DNA from: Cytophaga aurantiaca DSM 3654
Lineage (GTDB): Bacteria; Bacteroidota; Bacteroidia; Cytophagales; Cytophagaceae
Direction: 5' to 3'
Assembly (NCBI RefSeq): GCF_000379725.1
Contig: NZ_KB903624.1
Span: 62,001-126,000 of the forward strand
DNA length: 64,000 nt
Below the pieces are notes generated by a model, which did not search any database, was not told where the DNA came from, and saw nothing but the letters and a program-made list of their open reading frames with translations. This document shows positions 7,709-15,626 of this stretch, piece by piece; within the stretch, counting starts at the first letter, position 1, and every line of letters starts with the position of its first letter. Made by a program: the position numbers and the translations under genes.

Positions 7709-8496
7709 AACTTTTCTCTCTTTTATATCGCTTTTTTGAATTTGTAAAACACTACATCGTTGGCCACAACGAGCATGGATTGCATTCTCCTTTTGTATAT
7801 CAGCTGTATACAACAACCATTCAAAATCATGGTTTTCCGAATTATGAGCAATTAGAACAACATTATTTTGAACTCATCAGTGACCACCACCTGATCACCA
7901 ATAAAAATCCCGGAGCAGGTACAAGTCTGCATAAAAATATTCGCGTACCGATCAAACGACTTGCAAAGCATTCCATTAAATCGCTACCATGGCGACAATT
8001 GATCTGCAGACTGGTTGATGAACGTACACCTCAAATTGTTGTTGAGTTGGGAACCAGCTTCGGCATTACCACTGCGTATATTGCTGCAACCTGTCCCAAT
8101 GCTAAAATATATACATTCGAAGCAAATTCTTCGCTGATCGAATTATCCAGAGAATTCTTCAAATTAGCAGGGCTTACCAATATTGAAATTATTGAAGGAG
8201 ATATTGATGAAACGCTGCCTGCATTTTTAAAGCAGCATCCACAGATCGATGTTGCCTACATTGATGCAAACCATCGCTTTGAACCAACGATCAACTATGT
8301 TGAACAGCTTATGGAATGTGTTACATGGAAAGGATTAATCATCATGGATGACATTTACTGGTCGTACCCAATGACGAAAGCCTGGGAAGTATTGTCGTCG
8401 AAAAAAGCGGTAACGGTAAGTATAGATCTATGGCAGATTGGATTGCTGTACTTCCATACCGGACAGGAGAAAGAAAATTTCAAGCTACGTTTTTAA
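7705..8496 (+). CDS. Class I SAM-dependent methyltransferase
   Basis: 263 residues. The Rossmann SAM-binding motif is VVELGTSFGITTAYIA (near residues 112-127), followed by acidic motif II in IYTFEANSSLIELS, motif GDIDETLPAF, and IDVAYIDANHRF, where O-methyltransferase-like members have DxNH-type residues. The N-terminal 100 residues (HNEHGLHSPFVYQLYTTTI) are shared with Bacteroidota homologues annotated only as methyltransferases. Target unknown. The start is TTG at 7705 inside the apaG stop (TTGA). The next in-frame starts would remove this N-terminal region. Confidence 0.82.
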   Translation: MKLFSLLYRFFEFVKHYIVGHNEHGLHSPFVYQLYTTTIQNHGFPNYEQLEQHYFELISDHHLITNKNPGAGTSLHKNIRVPIKRLAKHSIKSLPWRQLICRLVDERTPQIVVELGTSFGITTAYIAATCPNAKIYTFEANSSLIELSREFFKLAGLTNIEIIEGDIDETLPAFLKQHPQIDVAYIDANHRFEPTINYVEQLMECVTWKGLIIMDDIYWSYPMTKAWEVLSSKKAVTVSIDLWQIGLLYFHTGQEKENFKLRF

Positions 8497-8505
8497 AAAG
8501 TTTTA

Positions 8506-8577
8506 AGTAATATGTTTTAAGTTTTAAGAACAGCATCTACGTGCATTTCTTAAAACTTAAAACATAAAACGTATTAC
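8506..8577. repeat. Long imperfect inverted repeat between convergent genes
   Basis: The left arm 8506-8530 contains GTAATATGTTTTAAG and TTTTAAGAA. The right arm 8547-8577 contains TTCTTAAAACTTAAAAC and ends GTATTAC. A closely similar element lies at 61611-61691, also between convergent genes. It may act as a bidirectional terminator, but its recurrence suggests a dispersed repeat. Confidence 0.65.
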
Positions 8578-9390
8578 TTACAATATTGCTTCTCTAATTC
8601 TTACCAATCTCGCCAGCACTGCTTCCAGATTATCCAGTGCAATCATGTTTGCACCATCTGATAAGGCCTTCGCAGGATTTGGGTGTGTTTCCATAAACAA
8701 GCCATCTGCCCCTACTGCAATCGCTGCTTTTGCAATCGTTTCGATCAAAGCAGGTTTACCGCCTGTTACGCCCGATGATTGATTCGGCTGTTGAAGTGAA
8801 TGTGTACAGTCCATTACAACCGGAACATCAAATGCTTTCATTTCAACAATGTTTCTGTAATCTACCACAAGATCGCTGTAGCCGAATGAGTTTCCTCTAT
8901 CGGTAAGCATCACGTTATTATTACCGGCAGCTTTAATTTTTTCTACCGCAAACTGCATCGATTGTCCGGATAAGAACTGTCCTTTCTTAACACTAACTAC
9001 CTTACCTGTTTGCGCTGCTGCAACCAACAATTCTGTTTGGCGGCATAAAAATGCCGGAATCTGCAATACATCAACGTAAGCAGCCGCCATAGCAGCTTCA
9101 TGCGATTCATGTATATCTGTAATCGTTGGAATACTAAAAGACTTTCCGACTTCTTCCAGAATTTTCAATGCCTTTTCATCACCGATGCCTGTGAACGAAT
9201 CCACTTTTGTACGGTTTGCTTTACGGTATGATCCTTTAAATACCAAGGGAATCTTATATTTATCGGTCATGGCGATCAGCTTCTCTGCTATTTCGAAGCA
9301 GATATCTCTGCCTTCAACAACACATGGACCAGCTATAAGAAAAAAGTTTTTGGAATCTGAATGATGTATTTTAGGAATTATGATATTCAT
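8578..9390 (-). CDS. kdsA: 3-deoxy-8-phosphooctulonate synthase (KDO8P synthase)
   Basis: 270 residues, typical of KdsA. It condenses phosphoenolpyruvate with arabinose-5-phosphate to give Kdo-8-phosphate for lipid A-core assembly in the cytoplasm. Visible motifs are FLIAGPCVVEGRD at the N terminus, FKGSYRKANRT, DIHE, QIPAFLCRQTELL, VMDCTHSLQQPN and GLFMETHPNPAKALSDGAN. The N-terminal GPC and the CxxH-type metal-site residues appear intact. It stands alone here, with a TAACTTTG box about 32 nt upstream. Confidence 0.95.
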   Translation of the reverse strand: MNIIIPKIHHSDSKNFFLIAGPCVVEGRDICFEIAEKLIAMTDKYKIPLVFKGSYRKANRTKVDSFTGIGDEKALKILEEVGKSFSIPTITDIHESHEAAMAAAYVDVLQIPAFLCRQTELLVAAAQTGKVVSVKKGQFLSGQSMQFAVEKIKAAGNNNVMLTDRGNSFGYSDLVVDYRNIVEMKAFDVPVVMDCTHSLQQPNQSSGVTGGKPALIETIAKAAIAVGADGLFMETHPNPAKALSDGANMIALDNLEAVLARLVRIREAIL

Positions 9391-9421
9391 GTTTGTTGGA
9401 ATATTAAATAATAAAGGAACT

Positions 9422-9429
9422 CAAAGTTA
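9422..9429 (-). promoter_or_regulatory. Predicted -7 box of kdsA
   Basis: TAACTTTG on the minus strand is an exact TAnnTTTG match 31 nt before the kdsA ATG. No good TTG is seen at -33. Confidence 0.4.
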
Positions 9430-9590
9430 AAGCTAGATTTCTGTAATTCATAATCTGTTCAATTGCACCTTGGAATAAACAAAAGAACCTTATGACGCAA
9501 ATCAAAGCTTATTTAAGAAAAACCATTTAACACATTCTTAGTACAGTACAGGCAATAAATCCAAAAATATGTACTTAATCTGTTTAAAAA

Positions 9591-9620
9591 TTGGATTTAA
9601 AAGAAGATTTGGTATTTTTA
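9591..9620 (+). promoter_or_regulatory. Predicted promoter of the coiled-coil protein gene
   Basis: TTG at 9591-9593, 19 nt, then TATTTTTA at 9613-9620 (one mismatch to TAnnTTTG), 29 nt before ATG 9650. It supports the shorter start over the upstream ATG at 9569. Confidence 0.5.
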
Positions 9621-9649
9621 CAGTCAAACTTTTCAAAAACGCATCTTTT

Positions 9650-10585
9650 ATGAGTCAGGAAAAAAAACAAGTTGTTAAAGAAGAAAAGAACAACAATAAA
9701 GTATGGATTGTTGTTTTAGCCGTTGTATTACTTGCTGTTAATGGTATTCAAGGGTTCTTTAATTACAAACAAAACGATGAAATCAAGCAGCAGGCAGTTA
9801 CGATACAAGAAGGAAATGCTCAACGCGATAGTTTAACCACTGCTTTAACTGCTAAAATTGAAGAGTTAAAGACAATCAGTGCTCAACTTGCAGAAGCTGG
9901 TGGAAAAAATGAAGCATTAGAAGCTCAGATTCAAGAACTTGAATCAATAAAAGTAAAATTGCAGAAAGATGCTAATTACTACAGAAGCAAATACAACAGC
10001 GTTCAGGGTGAAATTGCAAATGCAAATAAGTTAAAGGACGAAGCAGAAGCTAAAGTTGCTGCATTAAATATTCAATTAACTCAGAAAGATTCAACATTGA
10101 ATATCAAAAATGCTGAAATTGTTCAAAAAACTCAGGTAATCTCTACATTAGAAGAAGAAAAAGGTGCTTTAGCACAAAAAGTAGCTATTGCTTCTGTTTT
10201 AAAAGCTGAAAACATCAAAGTAATTTCAGTAAGTTCTAAAGGAAAAGAAAAAATTGACGATGCATATAAAGGCAAGTCACTTGGTCAGATCAAGATCTTA
10301 TTCACGGTTGCTGAGAACAAAATCGCTCCTAAAAACACAAAAGAATTGTTTATCCGTATCGTTGAACCGGATGGTGCTACTATTACAGGTTCATCTAACG
10401 GTGAGTTCAAATACAATACACAAACATTGTTCTACACAACAAAAACAAGCATTTTATACAATGGCTTGATTTCTCCTGTAACTGTTTCTTATACAAAAGA
10501 AGGTGCATGGAAAGTTGGAAAGCATACAATCGAAGTATATTGTGAAGGTGCATTAATCGGTACCGGAACATTTGTTATTAGCTAA
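9650..10585 (+). CDS. Single-pass membrane protein with long coiled coil
   Basis: About 311 residues: a charged N terminus (MSQEKKQVVKEEKNNNK), one membrane helix (VWIVVLAVVLLAVNGIQGFF), a heptad-rich coiled coil from about residue 45 to 190 (many LEEL/KDEAEAK runs), and a C-terminal beta-rich domain of about 120 residues (IKVISVSSKGKEKIDDAYKGKSLGQIKILFTV to the end). The ATG at 9569 would add 27 residues but overlaps the predicted promoter, so ATG 9650 is chosen. I do not recognise a named family. The layout suggests an envelope-spanning structural or scaffold protein. It is followed by a strong terminator. Confidence 0.75.
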   Translation: MSQEKKQVVKEEKNNNKVWIVVLAVVLLAVNGIQGFFNYKQNDEIKQQAVTIQEGNAQRDSLTTALTAKIEELKTISAQLAEAGGKNEALEAQIQELESIKVKLQKDANYYRSKYNSVQGEIANANKLKDEAEAKVAALNIQLTQKDSTLNIKNAEIVQKTQVISTLEEEKGALAQKVAIASVLKAENIKVISVSSKGKEKIDDAYKGKSLGQIKILFTVAENKIAPKNTKELFIRIVEPDGATITGSSNGEFKYNTQTLFYTTKTSILYNGLISPVTVSYTKEGAWKVGKHTIEVYCEGALIGTGTFVIS

Positions 10586-10604
10586 TCATTGTCGTTAGAC
10601 ACAC

Positions 10605-10640
10605 AAAAAGCCCTTTAATTAACTTTAAAGGGCTTTTTTT
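10605..10640 (+). terminator. Rho-independent terminator
   Basis: AAAAGCCCTTTAA pairs with TTAAAGGGCTTTT (12-13 bp, 6-nt loop), followed by a run of T, 20 nt after the coiled-coil gene. Confidence 0.9.
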
Positions 10641-10721
10641 ATTCTTTTTTAGGTGTTCGGATTTATTGACTTTACTATCTGGAAATTACGAGTCTGGCTC
10701 TTATTAATCCATTTAACTTTT

Positions 10722-10753
10722 TTTGGTATTCAGGTTCAAATACCTTACCTTTG
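10722..10753 (+). promoter_or_regulatory. Promoter of rpsF-rpsR-rplI
   Basis: TTTG at 10722-10725, 20 nt, then TACCTTTG at 10746-10753, an exact match to the Bacteroidota TTTG/TAnnTTTG consensus. The ATG of rpsF is 33 nt downstream. Confidence 0.75.
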
Positions 10754-10786
10754 CAATCCTTATAAATTAATATATAACAATTAACT

Positions 10787-11152
10787 ATGTCACTTAAACA
10801 GTACGAGACGGTATTCATTTTAACTCCCGTTTTATCTGATTCTCAGATGAAGGATGCCGCACAGAAGTTCAAGCAAGTGCTCGTGGATAACGGCGCTAAG
10901 ATTGTGAACGAAGAAAGCTGGGGGTTGCGTAAGCTTGCTTACCCAATTCAAAAGAAAAACACTGGTTTCTACCACCTTGTTGAATTTGAAGCTAAAACTT
11001 CAATAATCAATACTCTTGAAACTGAGTATCGCAGAGATGAGCGTATCATGCGTTTTTTAACAACCGCATTGGATAAGCATGCTATTGCATACAACATCAA
11101 AAGAAAAAAAGGCGAATTCAAGAAATCTGAAAAAGTGGAGGAGAAAGCATAA
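10787..11152 (+). CDS. rpsF: 30S ribosomal protein bS6
   Basis: 121 residues, full length. It contains the S6 pattern [45 protein letters not shown] and [16 protein letters not shown], plus a Lys/Glu-rich tail ([17 protein letters not shown]). It binds with bS18 at the platform of the small subunit. First gene of rpsF-rpsR-rplI. The start codon has no Shine-Dalgarno, as is usual in this phylum, in contrast to the two genes that follow. Confidence 0.97.
   Translation: MSLKQYETVFILTPVLSDSQMKDAAQKFKQVLVDNGAKIVNEESWGLRKLAYPIQKKNTGFYHLVEFEAKTSIINTLETEYRRDERIMRFLTTALDKHAIAYNIKRKKGEFKKSEKVEEKA
11137..11143 (+). promoter_or_regulatory. Shine-Dalgarno-like site before rpsR
   Basis: GGAGGAG lies inside the end of rpsF, 11 nt before the rpsR ATG at 11155. 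The spacing is slightly long, but purine tracts this good are rare elsewhere in the window. Confidence 0.5.
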
Positions 11153-11154
11153 TT

Positions 11155-11406
11155 ATGACACTTCAGAACGAATCAATCAACAGAGTCGAGAACAGAAAAA
11201 AATATTGCCGTTTCAAGAAAATGGGCATATTTTACATCGACTATAAAGATCCAAATTTCTTATTGAAATTTGTAAATGAGCAAGGTAAAATCTTACCACG
11301 TCGTCTTACAGGTACAAGCTTGAAATTTCAACGCAAAGTAGCTCAAGCGGTTAAACGTGCTCGTTTAATTGGTTTATTGCCATACGTAACAGATTCTTTA
11401 AAATAA
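11155..11406 (+). CDS. rpsR: 30S ribosomal protein bS18
   Basis: 83 residues. It carries the S18 signature [26 protein letters not shown], then [35 protein letters not shown]. It partners bS6 on the 30S platform. It starts 2 nt after rpsF and is preceded by GGAGGAG. bS18 and bS6 are reported to help form the pocket that hides the 16S rRNA 3' end in Bacteroidota ribosomes, which gives the nearby Shine-Dalgarno sites special interest. Confidence 0.97.
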   Translation: MTLQNESINRVENRKKYCRFKKMGIFYIDYKDPNFLLKFVNEQGKILPRRLTGTSLKFQRKVAQAVKRARLIGLLPYVTDSLK

Positions 11407-11409
11407 TCT

Positions 11410-11418
11410 AAAGGAGGT
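11410..11418 (+). promoter_or_regulatory. Perfect Shine-Dalgarno site of rplI
   Basis: AAAGGAGGT, ideally complementary to the 16S 3' end, ends 6 nt before the rplI ATG at 11425. Most other genes in the window have no such site. Confidence 0.85.
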
Positions 11419-11424
11419 AAAATC

Positions 11425-11868
11425 ATGGAAGTTATTTTAAAAGAAGACATCAAAGGATTAGGTTATAAGAATGACTTAGTTCAAGTAAAAGCTGGATACG
11501 GAAATAACTTCCTTATCCCACGCGGATACGCTATCAATGCTACTGATTCTGCTAAAAAAGTTGTTGCTGAAAACATTAAGCAAGCAGCTCACAAAGCAGA
11601 GAAATTGAAGAAAGACGCTGTTGCTACTTCAGAGAAAATCGCAGGTCTTGCACTTGAGATTGCTGCTAAAGTTGGTGATACAGGTAAAATCTTCGGTGCA
11701 GTTACATCTTTACAAATCTCTGATGCATTAGCTAAAAAAGGCATCAATGTAGATCGTAAGAAAATCGCTTTCAAAGGTGATGTTAAAGATGCTGGTGAGC
11801 ACACTGCAGTAGTTGACTTACACAAAGAAGTGAAAGTTGAATTGAAATTTACAGTAGTAGCTGAGTAA
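11425..11868 (+). CDS. rplI: 50S ribosomal protein bL9
   Basis: 147 residues, full length. The N-terminal domain is MEVILKEDIKGLGYKNDLVQVKAGYGNNFLIPRGYA; it is followed by the long connecting helix (about 40-75) and the C-terminal domain ending VVDLHKEVKVELKFTVV. Third gene of the rpsF-rpsR-rplI operon, 18 nt after rpsR, with a textbook Shine-Dalgarno and a terminator 20 nt after its stop. Confidence 0.97.
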   Translation: MEVILKEDIKGLGYKNDLVQVKAGYGNNFLIPRGYAINATDSAKKVVAENIKQAAHKAEKLKKDAVATSEKIAGLALEIAAKVGDTGKIFGAVTSLQISDALAKKGINVDRKKIAFKGDVKDAGEHTAVVDLHKEVKVELKFTVVAE

Positions 11869-11888
11869 TTCTCGTCTACCATTAACAT

Positions 11889-11925
11889 AAAGCCTCTTGT
11901 GTCTTGTACATAAGAGGCTTTTTTT
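11889..11925 (+). terminator. Terminator of the rpsF operon
   Basis: AAGCCTCTT (11890-11898) pairs with AAGAGGCTT (11912-11920) and is followed by a T run. Confidence 0.88.
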
Positions 11926-11940
11926 ATGCCTTCTTGCTAA

Positions 11941-12055
11941 ATTCCAAATAACAAAAAACAAAATCCAAACTACTGCAAACAAGGATTTATATCTATATTT
12001 CATTTAAGGTTTAGTCTTTTCTATTCGTTTGGAATTTGTTTTTTGTTATTTAGAA
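11941..12055. repeat. Two inverted copies of an intergenic repeat
   Basis: ATTCCAAATAACAAAAAACA begins the copy at 11941-11970; an inverted copy lies at 12019-12055 (CTATTCGTTTGGAATTTG, then a T-rich stretch ending GTTATTTAGAA). Related copies occur at 39544-39583 and 41065-41108. The two here could fold into a long weak hairpin between rplI and the GSCFA gene. Confidence 0.75.
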
Positions 12056-12141
12056 CTTAGATAATTAGAGAACAAAGCTGCAAAATTACGGCAGTAGCAT
12101 CTTTATGAATAAGTTCGTACTTTGTAGTAAATACCAGCTGC

Positions 12142-13107
12142 ATGCAAACCCGTACCGAAATATCTCCCGGCAAAGCTCCATTTACACTTGAACACAACCA
12201 AACGGTCGTGACAATAGGCTCTTGTTTTTCAGATATGATCGGAGCACGTCTGCAGTCATACAAGTTTGATGTTGCTGCCAATCCATTCGGTACAACCTTC
12301 AATCCTATTTCAATCTTTCAATTGCTTTCCATTTCAATTGACCAAAAATTCAACCCCTTCCCTGCTGCTTTAGGTGAAGTATGGTACGATCACCAATTTC
12401 ATTCTGAAGTATCAGCATTGAGTTCCGCAGAATTACATGCCATCAGCAACGAACGGATCGCAGCCACAACAAAAACACTGGCTCGTGCATCTGTTTTAGT
12501 TATTACGCTTGGTACTGCATGGGTATATCGACATGTTGATACGAACACCATTGTAAACAACTGTCACAAACAAAGTGGTCGGTATTTCAAAAAAGAATTG
12601 CTTTCCGTAAAACACATCCTGGAAGACTTTGACGTGCTGTATTCAAAATTGAAAACATTCAATCCGAATATAAAGATCATCTTCACCGTTAGTCCCGTAA
12701 GGCATATTAAAGATACGCTGCAATTGAACAGCGTGAGTAAATCGATCCTCTTGTCTTCTGTGCATTACATCTGCGAGCAGCACAACGATTGTCATTACTT
12801 TCCTGCATACGAAATTCAGCTGGATGATCTGCGCGACTATAGATATTACGCGGAAGATCTCATCCATCCGAGTACGCAGGCTGAAAAATACATCTGGAAC
12901 AAACTTGCGCAATGGCTTTTCTCTTCTGACTTACAAGAAGCATTAACGGAATGGGATCAGTTGCAAAAACTACTGCATCACAAAGCGTATCATCCGACCT
13001 CTGAAGCACATCAACAATTTATTATACAGGCTATCGATCGTTTCTCTCAGTTCCAATACTGGAACACCGCAGATGAAATTGCTTCGTTAAAAGCTCAACG
13101 CAACTAA
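12142..13107 (+). CDS. GSCFA family protein
   Basis: 321 residues matching the GSCFA family (PF08885). The name motif appears as [14 protein letters not shown] near residue 28, followed by [51 protein letters not shown], and [28 protein letters not shown]. The last block, with D..HP, resembles the catalytic Asp-His block of SGNH/GDSL hydrolases, and GSCF supplies the Ser block, so an esterase-like activity is plausible but unproven. It precedes the DUF255 gene by 4 nt, so the two are likely co-transcribed. Confidence 0.9.
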   Translation: MQTRTEISPGKAPFTLEHNQTVVTIGSCFSDMIGARLQSYKFDVAANPFGTTFNPISIFQLLSISIDQKFNPFPAALGEVWYDHQFHSEVSALSSAELHAISNERIAATTKTLARASVLVITLGTAWVYRHVDTNTIVNNCHKQSGRYFKKELLSVKHILEDFDVLYSKLKTFNPNIKIIFTVSPVRHIKDTLQLNSVSKSILLSSVHYICEQHNDCHYFPAYEIQLDDLRDYRYYAEDLIHPSTQAEKYIWNKLAQWLFSSDLQEALTEWDQLQKLLHHKAYHPTSEAHQQFIIQAIDRFSQFQYWNTADEIASLKAQRN

Positions 13108-13111
13108 GTTT

Positions 13112-15151
13112 ATGAAATCTTCACACGCCCACACAAACCGTTTAGCAACAGAAAGTAGTCCGTATCTGTTACAGCATGCGCACAACCCGGTTGAATGGTT
13201 TCCCTGGGGTGAAGAAGCGTTGCAAAAAGCGAAGTCAGAAAATAAACCTATTCTTGTAAGTATTGGATACTCTGCCTGTCACTGGTGTCACGTGATGGAG
13301 CATGAATGTTTTGAAAAAGATGAAGTAGCAGTCCTCATGAATGCGCATTTCGTTAATATAAAAATAGATCGCGAAGAGCGCCCGGATCTGGATCAGATTT
13401 ACATGGATGCAGTATCAGCAATGGGTTTACGCGGTGGCTGGCCATTAAATGTTTTTCTAACACCCGACACAAAACCGTTTTACGGCGGCACGTATTTCCC
13501 AAAAGACAATTGGCTGCATTTACTGGATCAGATTTCGAATGCATTCATACATCATAGAGAAGAGATCTATACATCTGCTGAAAACTTTGCTGCAGCGTTG
13601 AACCAAAGCGAAGTTGATAAATATGGATTAACAGATGAATCTCAGGCATTCACAATAGAAGAGCTGGATCGGGCATTTGACAACATCGCGAAGCAGTTTG
13701 ATCAGAACATGGGCGGCATGAATAAGGTGCCGAAATTCCCGATGCCTTCTATATATCTATACCTCCTTCGTGATTATGCATTAACAAAACGTAAAGCATC
13801 CCTGGAGCATGTTGAACGAACGCTGGACAAGATGGCGATGGGCGGCATCTATGATACCATCGGCGGTGGCTTTGCACGTTATTCTACAGATGGAGAATGG
13901 TTTGCGCCACACTTTGAAAAGATGCTGTACGATAACGGACAGCTTCTTGCATTGTACAGTGAAGCCTATACGCTTACAAAAAAACCGTTGTACAAAGAAG
14001 TCATCGAAGATACCTACACGTGGCTTACACGGGAACTATTTTCAAAAGAAGGTGGCTTCTATTCCGCACTGGATGCGGATAGCGAAGGGATCGAAGGAAA
14101 ATATTATTGCTGGCATTTCGAAGAACTTGTTGAGCTTATCCAGGAAGATTTTTCTTTGTTCTGTAATTATTATTCCATTACCGAAGTCGGCAATTGGGAA
14201 CATGGAATGAATATTTTATACAAACGCACGGATGATACAGCGTTTGCAGCGAAATACAATTTGAGTGCAGACAAATTAAACGAATCTGTTTCTCGTTGGA
14301 AAAACATCTTATTCTCCGCACGTGATCCGCGCGAACATCCGGGTTTAGATGATAAGATCCTTGCATCCTGGAACGGCATTATGCTGAAAGGCTTGTGTGA
14401 AGCATACCGTGCACTAGGCGATGAAGCAATATTGAACACTGCATTGATGAACGCGGAGTTCATTGTTTCAAAAATGTACGATGGAAAAACACTTTTCCAT
14501 TCTTACAAAAACAAACAAGCAACCATACCGGGTTTCTTAGAAGATTATACATTTGTTATTGAAGGATACCTTGCCTTATATGAAGTAAGCTTGGACGAAC
14601 AGTGGCTGCGCCAGGCAATCAATCTGGTAAATCACGTGATCGATTATTTCTACGATGAAAGCGAAGGCTTATTCTTCTATACATCAAATCTCAGCGAAAA
14701 ATTAATTGCCCGTAAAAAAGAAATATTCGACAATGTGATTCCCGCATCGAATTCTTCTCTGGCACGTAACTTGTATCACTTAGGTAAATTATTAAACAAC
14801 GAAGACTGGATAGAGCACGGCCGCAAAACAGCATCCCGTTTTAAGAATGTATTCTTAACTGATCCATCGTATGTATCGAATTGGGGCTGTTTAATCACCA
14901 GCCTTATGTCTCCTACTGCCGAGATCGTTATCAGCGGGAAAGACAGCATTCAGATCCGAAAAGAAATTGACCGGTATTATTTTCCGAATAAAATTATCTG
15001 CGGCTCTGTATTGCCAAGTACCTTGCCTTTATTAAAAGACCGCAAACCAAAAGAGAATGAAACAAACATCTATTTGTGTTACAATAAAACCTGTCAATTG
15101 CCTACAACTTCCGTTACAGAGTTAATAGAACATTTAAACCGTATAAATTAA
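13112..15151 (+). CDS. Thioredoxin-domain protein, YyaL/SPATA20 (DUF255) family
   Basis: 679 residues, full length. The N-terminal thioredoxin-like domain contains [40 protein letters not shown] (CxxC near residue 55), [19 protein letters not shown] and [23 protein letters not shown]. The rest is an alpha/alpha toroid resembling N-acylglucosamine 2-epimerases ([47 protein letters not shown]). It is a very widely conserved cytoplasmic family with no settled reaction. It lies between the GSCFA and leucine-rich repeat genes with 4- and 5-nt gaps. Confidence 0.93.
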   Translation: MKSSHAHTNRLATESSPYLLQHAHNPVEWFPWGEEALQKAKSENKPILVSIGYSACHWCHVMEHECFEKDEVAVLMNAHFVNIKIDREERPDLDQIYMDAVSAMGLRGGWPLNVFLTPDTKPFYGGTYFPKDNWLHLLDQISNAFIHHREEIYTSAENFAAALNQSEVDKYGLTDESQAFTIEELDRAFDNIAKQFDQNMGGMNKVPKFPMPSIYLYLLRDYALTKRKASLEHVERTLDKMAMGGIYDTIGGGFARYSTDGEWFAPHFEKMLYDNGQLLALYSEAYTLTKKPLYKEVIEDTYTWLTRELFSKEGGFYSALDADSEGIEGKYYCWHFEELVELIQEDFSLFCNYYSITEVGNWEHGMNILYKRTDDTAFAAKYNLSADKLNESVSRWKNILFSARDPREHPGLDDKILASWNGIMLKGLCEAYRALGDEAILNTALMNAEFIVSKMYDGKTLFHSYKNKQATIPGFLEDYTFVIEGYLALYEVSLDEQWLRQAINLVNHVIDYFYDESEGLFFYTSNLSEKLIARKKEIFDNVIPASNSSLARNLYHLGKLLNNEDWIEHGRKTASRFKNVFLTDPSYVSNWGCLITSLMSPTAEIVISGKDSIQIRKEIDRYYFPNKIICGSVLPSTLPLLKDRKPKENETNIYLCYNKTCQLPTTSVTELIEHLNRIN

Positions 15152-15156
15152 ATCCT

Positions 15157-15609
15157 ATGAAAAAGTTATTCTTCCTAACAGCACTTATTCTTTCAGGAAT
15201 ATTTTCCGTTCATACAGATGCGAAAGCACAAGCAGCCTATGATACACTTTGCGAATACAAAACGTATTATTCGTTAGAAGACGCTTTGAAAGATCCATTA
15301 AATGTACAGAAATTAGATCTCTCCATGCAGAAGCTTACTGTATTTCCTGACCAGATCTTACAATTGAAAAATCTTGTATGTCTGGATCTTTCTTTCAATA
15401 AAATACCTACGCTGCCTGCAACCTTTTCAACGTTAACAAACTTAAAAGTCTTAAACCTGATGGGCACACGCTACATGTCTAAGACGCCGCCTGTACTAAC
15501 ACAGATGCCAAACTTATTGGTTCTTGATCTAAGAGATCATCCGGAATGGCCTGCTGCAACCTTTGACGCTGCAGTAAAACTCTTGCCCAACGTTACCATT
15601 ATTAAGTAA
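15157..15609 (+). CDS. Secreted leucine-rich repeat protein
   Basis: 150 residues with a signal peptide (FFLTALILSGIFSVHTDAKAQA) and about four short LRR units: VQKLDLSMQKLTVFPDQI, LVCLDLSFNKIPTLPATF, LKVLNLMG and LLVLDLRDHPEWP. The repeats resemble the plant/bacterial LxxLxLxxNxLxxLP type. Likely periplasmic or surface-located and ligand-binding; the partner is unknown. It is 5 nt after the DUF255 gene and 17 nt before priA. Confidence 0.8.
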   Translation: MKKLFFLTALILSGIFSVHTDAKAQAAYDTLCEYKTYYSLEDALKDPLNVQKLDLSMQKLTVFPDQILQLKNLVCLDLSFNKIPTLPATFSTLTNLKVLNLMGTRYMSKTPPVLTQMPNLLVLDLRDHPEWPAATFDAAVKLLPNVTIIK

Positions 15610-15626
15610 TCTGCTTAGCCCTACAA

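Noticed and set aside
13809-14210. 133-codon plus-strand frame inside the DUF255 gene.
   Set aside because: Second-frame shadow of a well-supported 679-residue protein.
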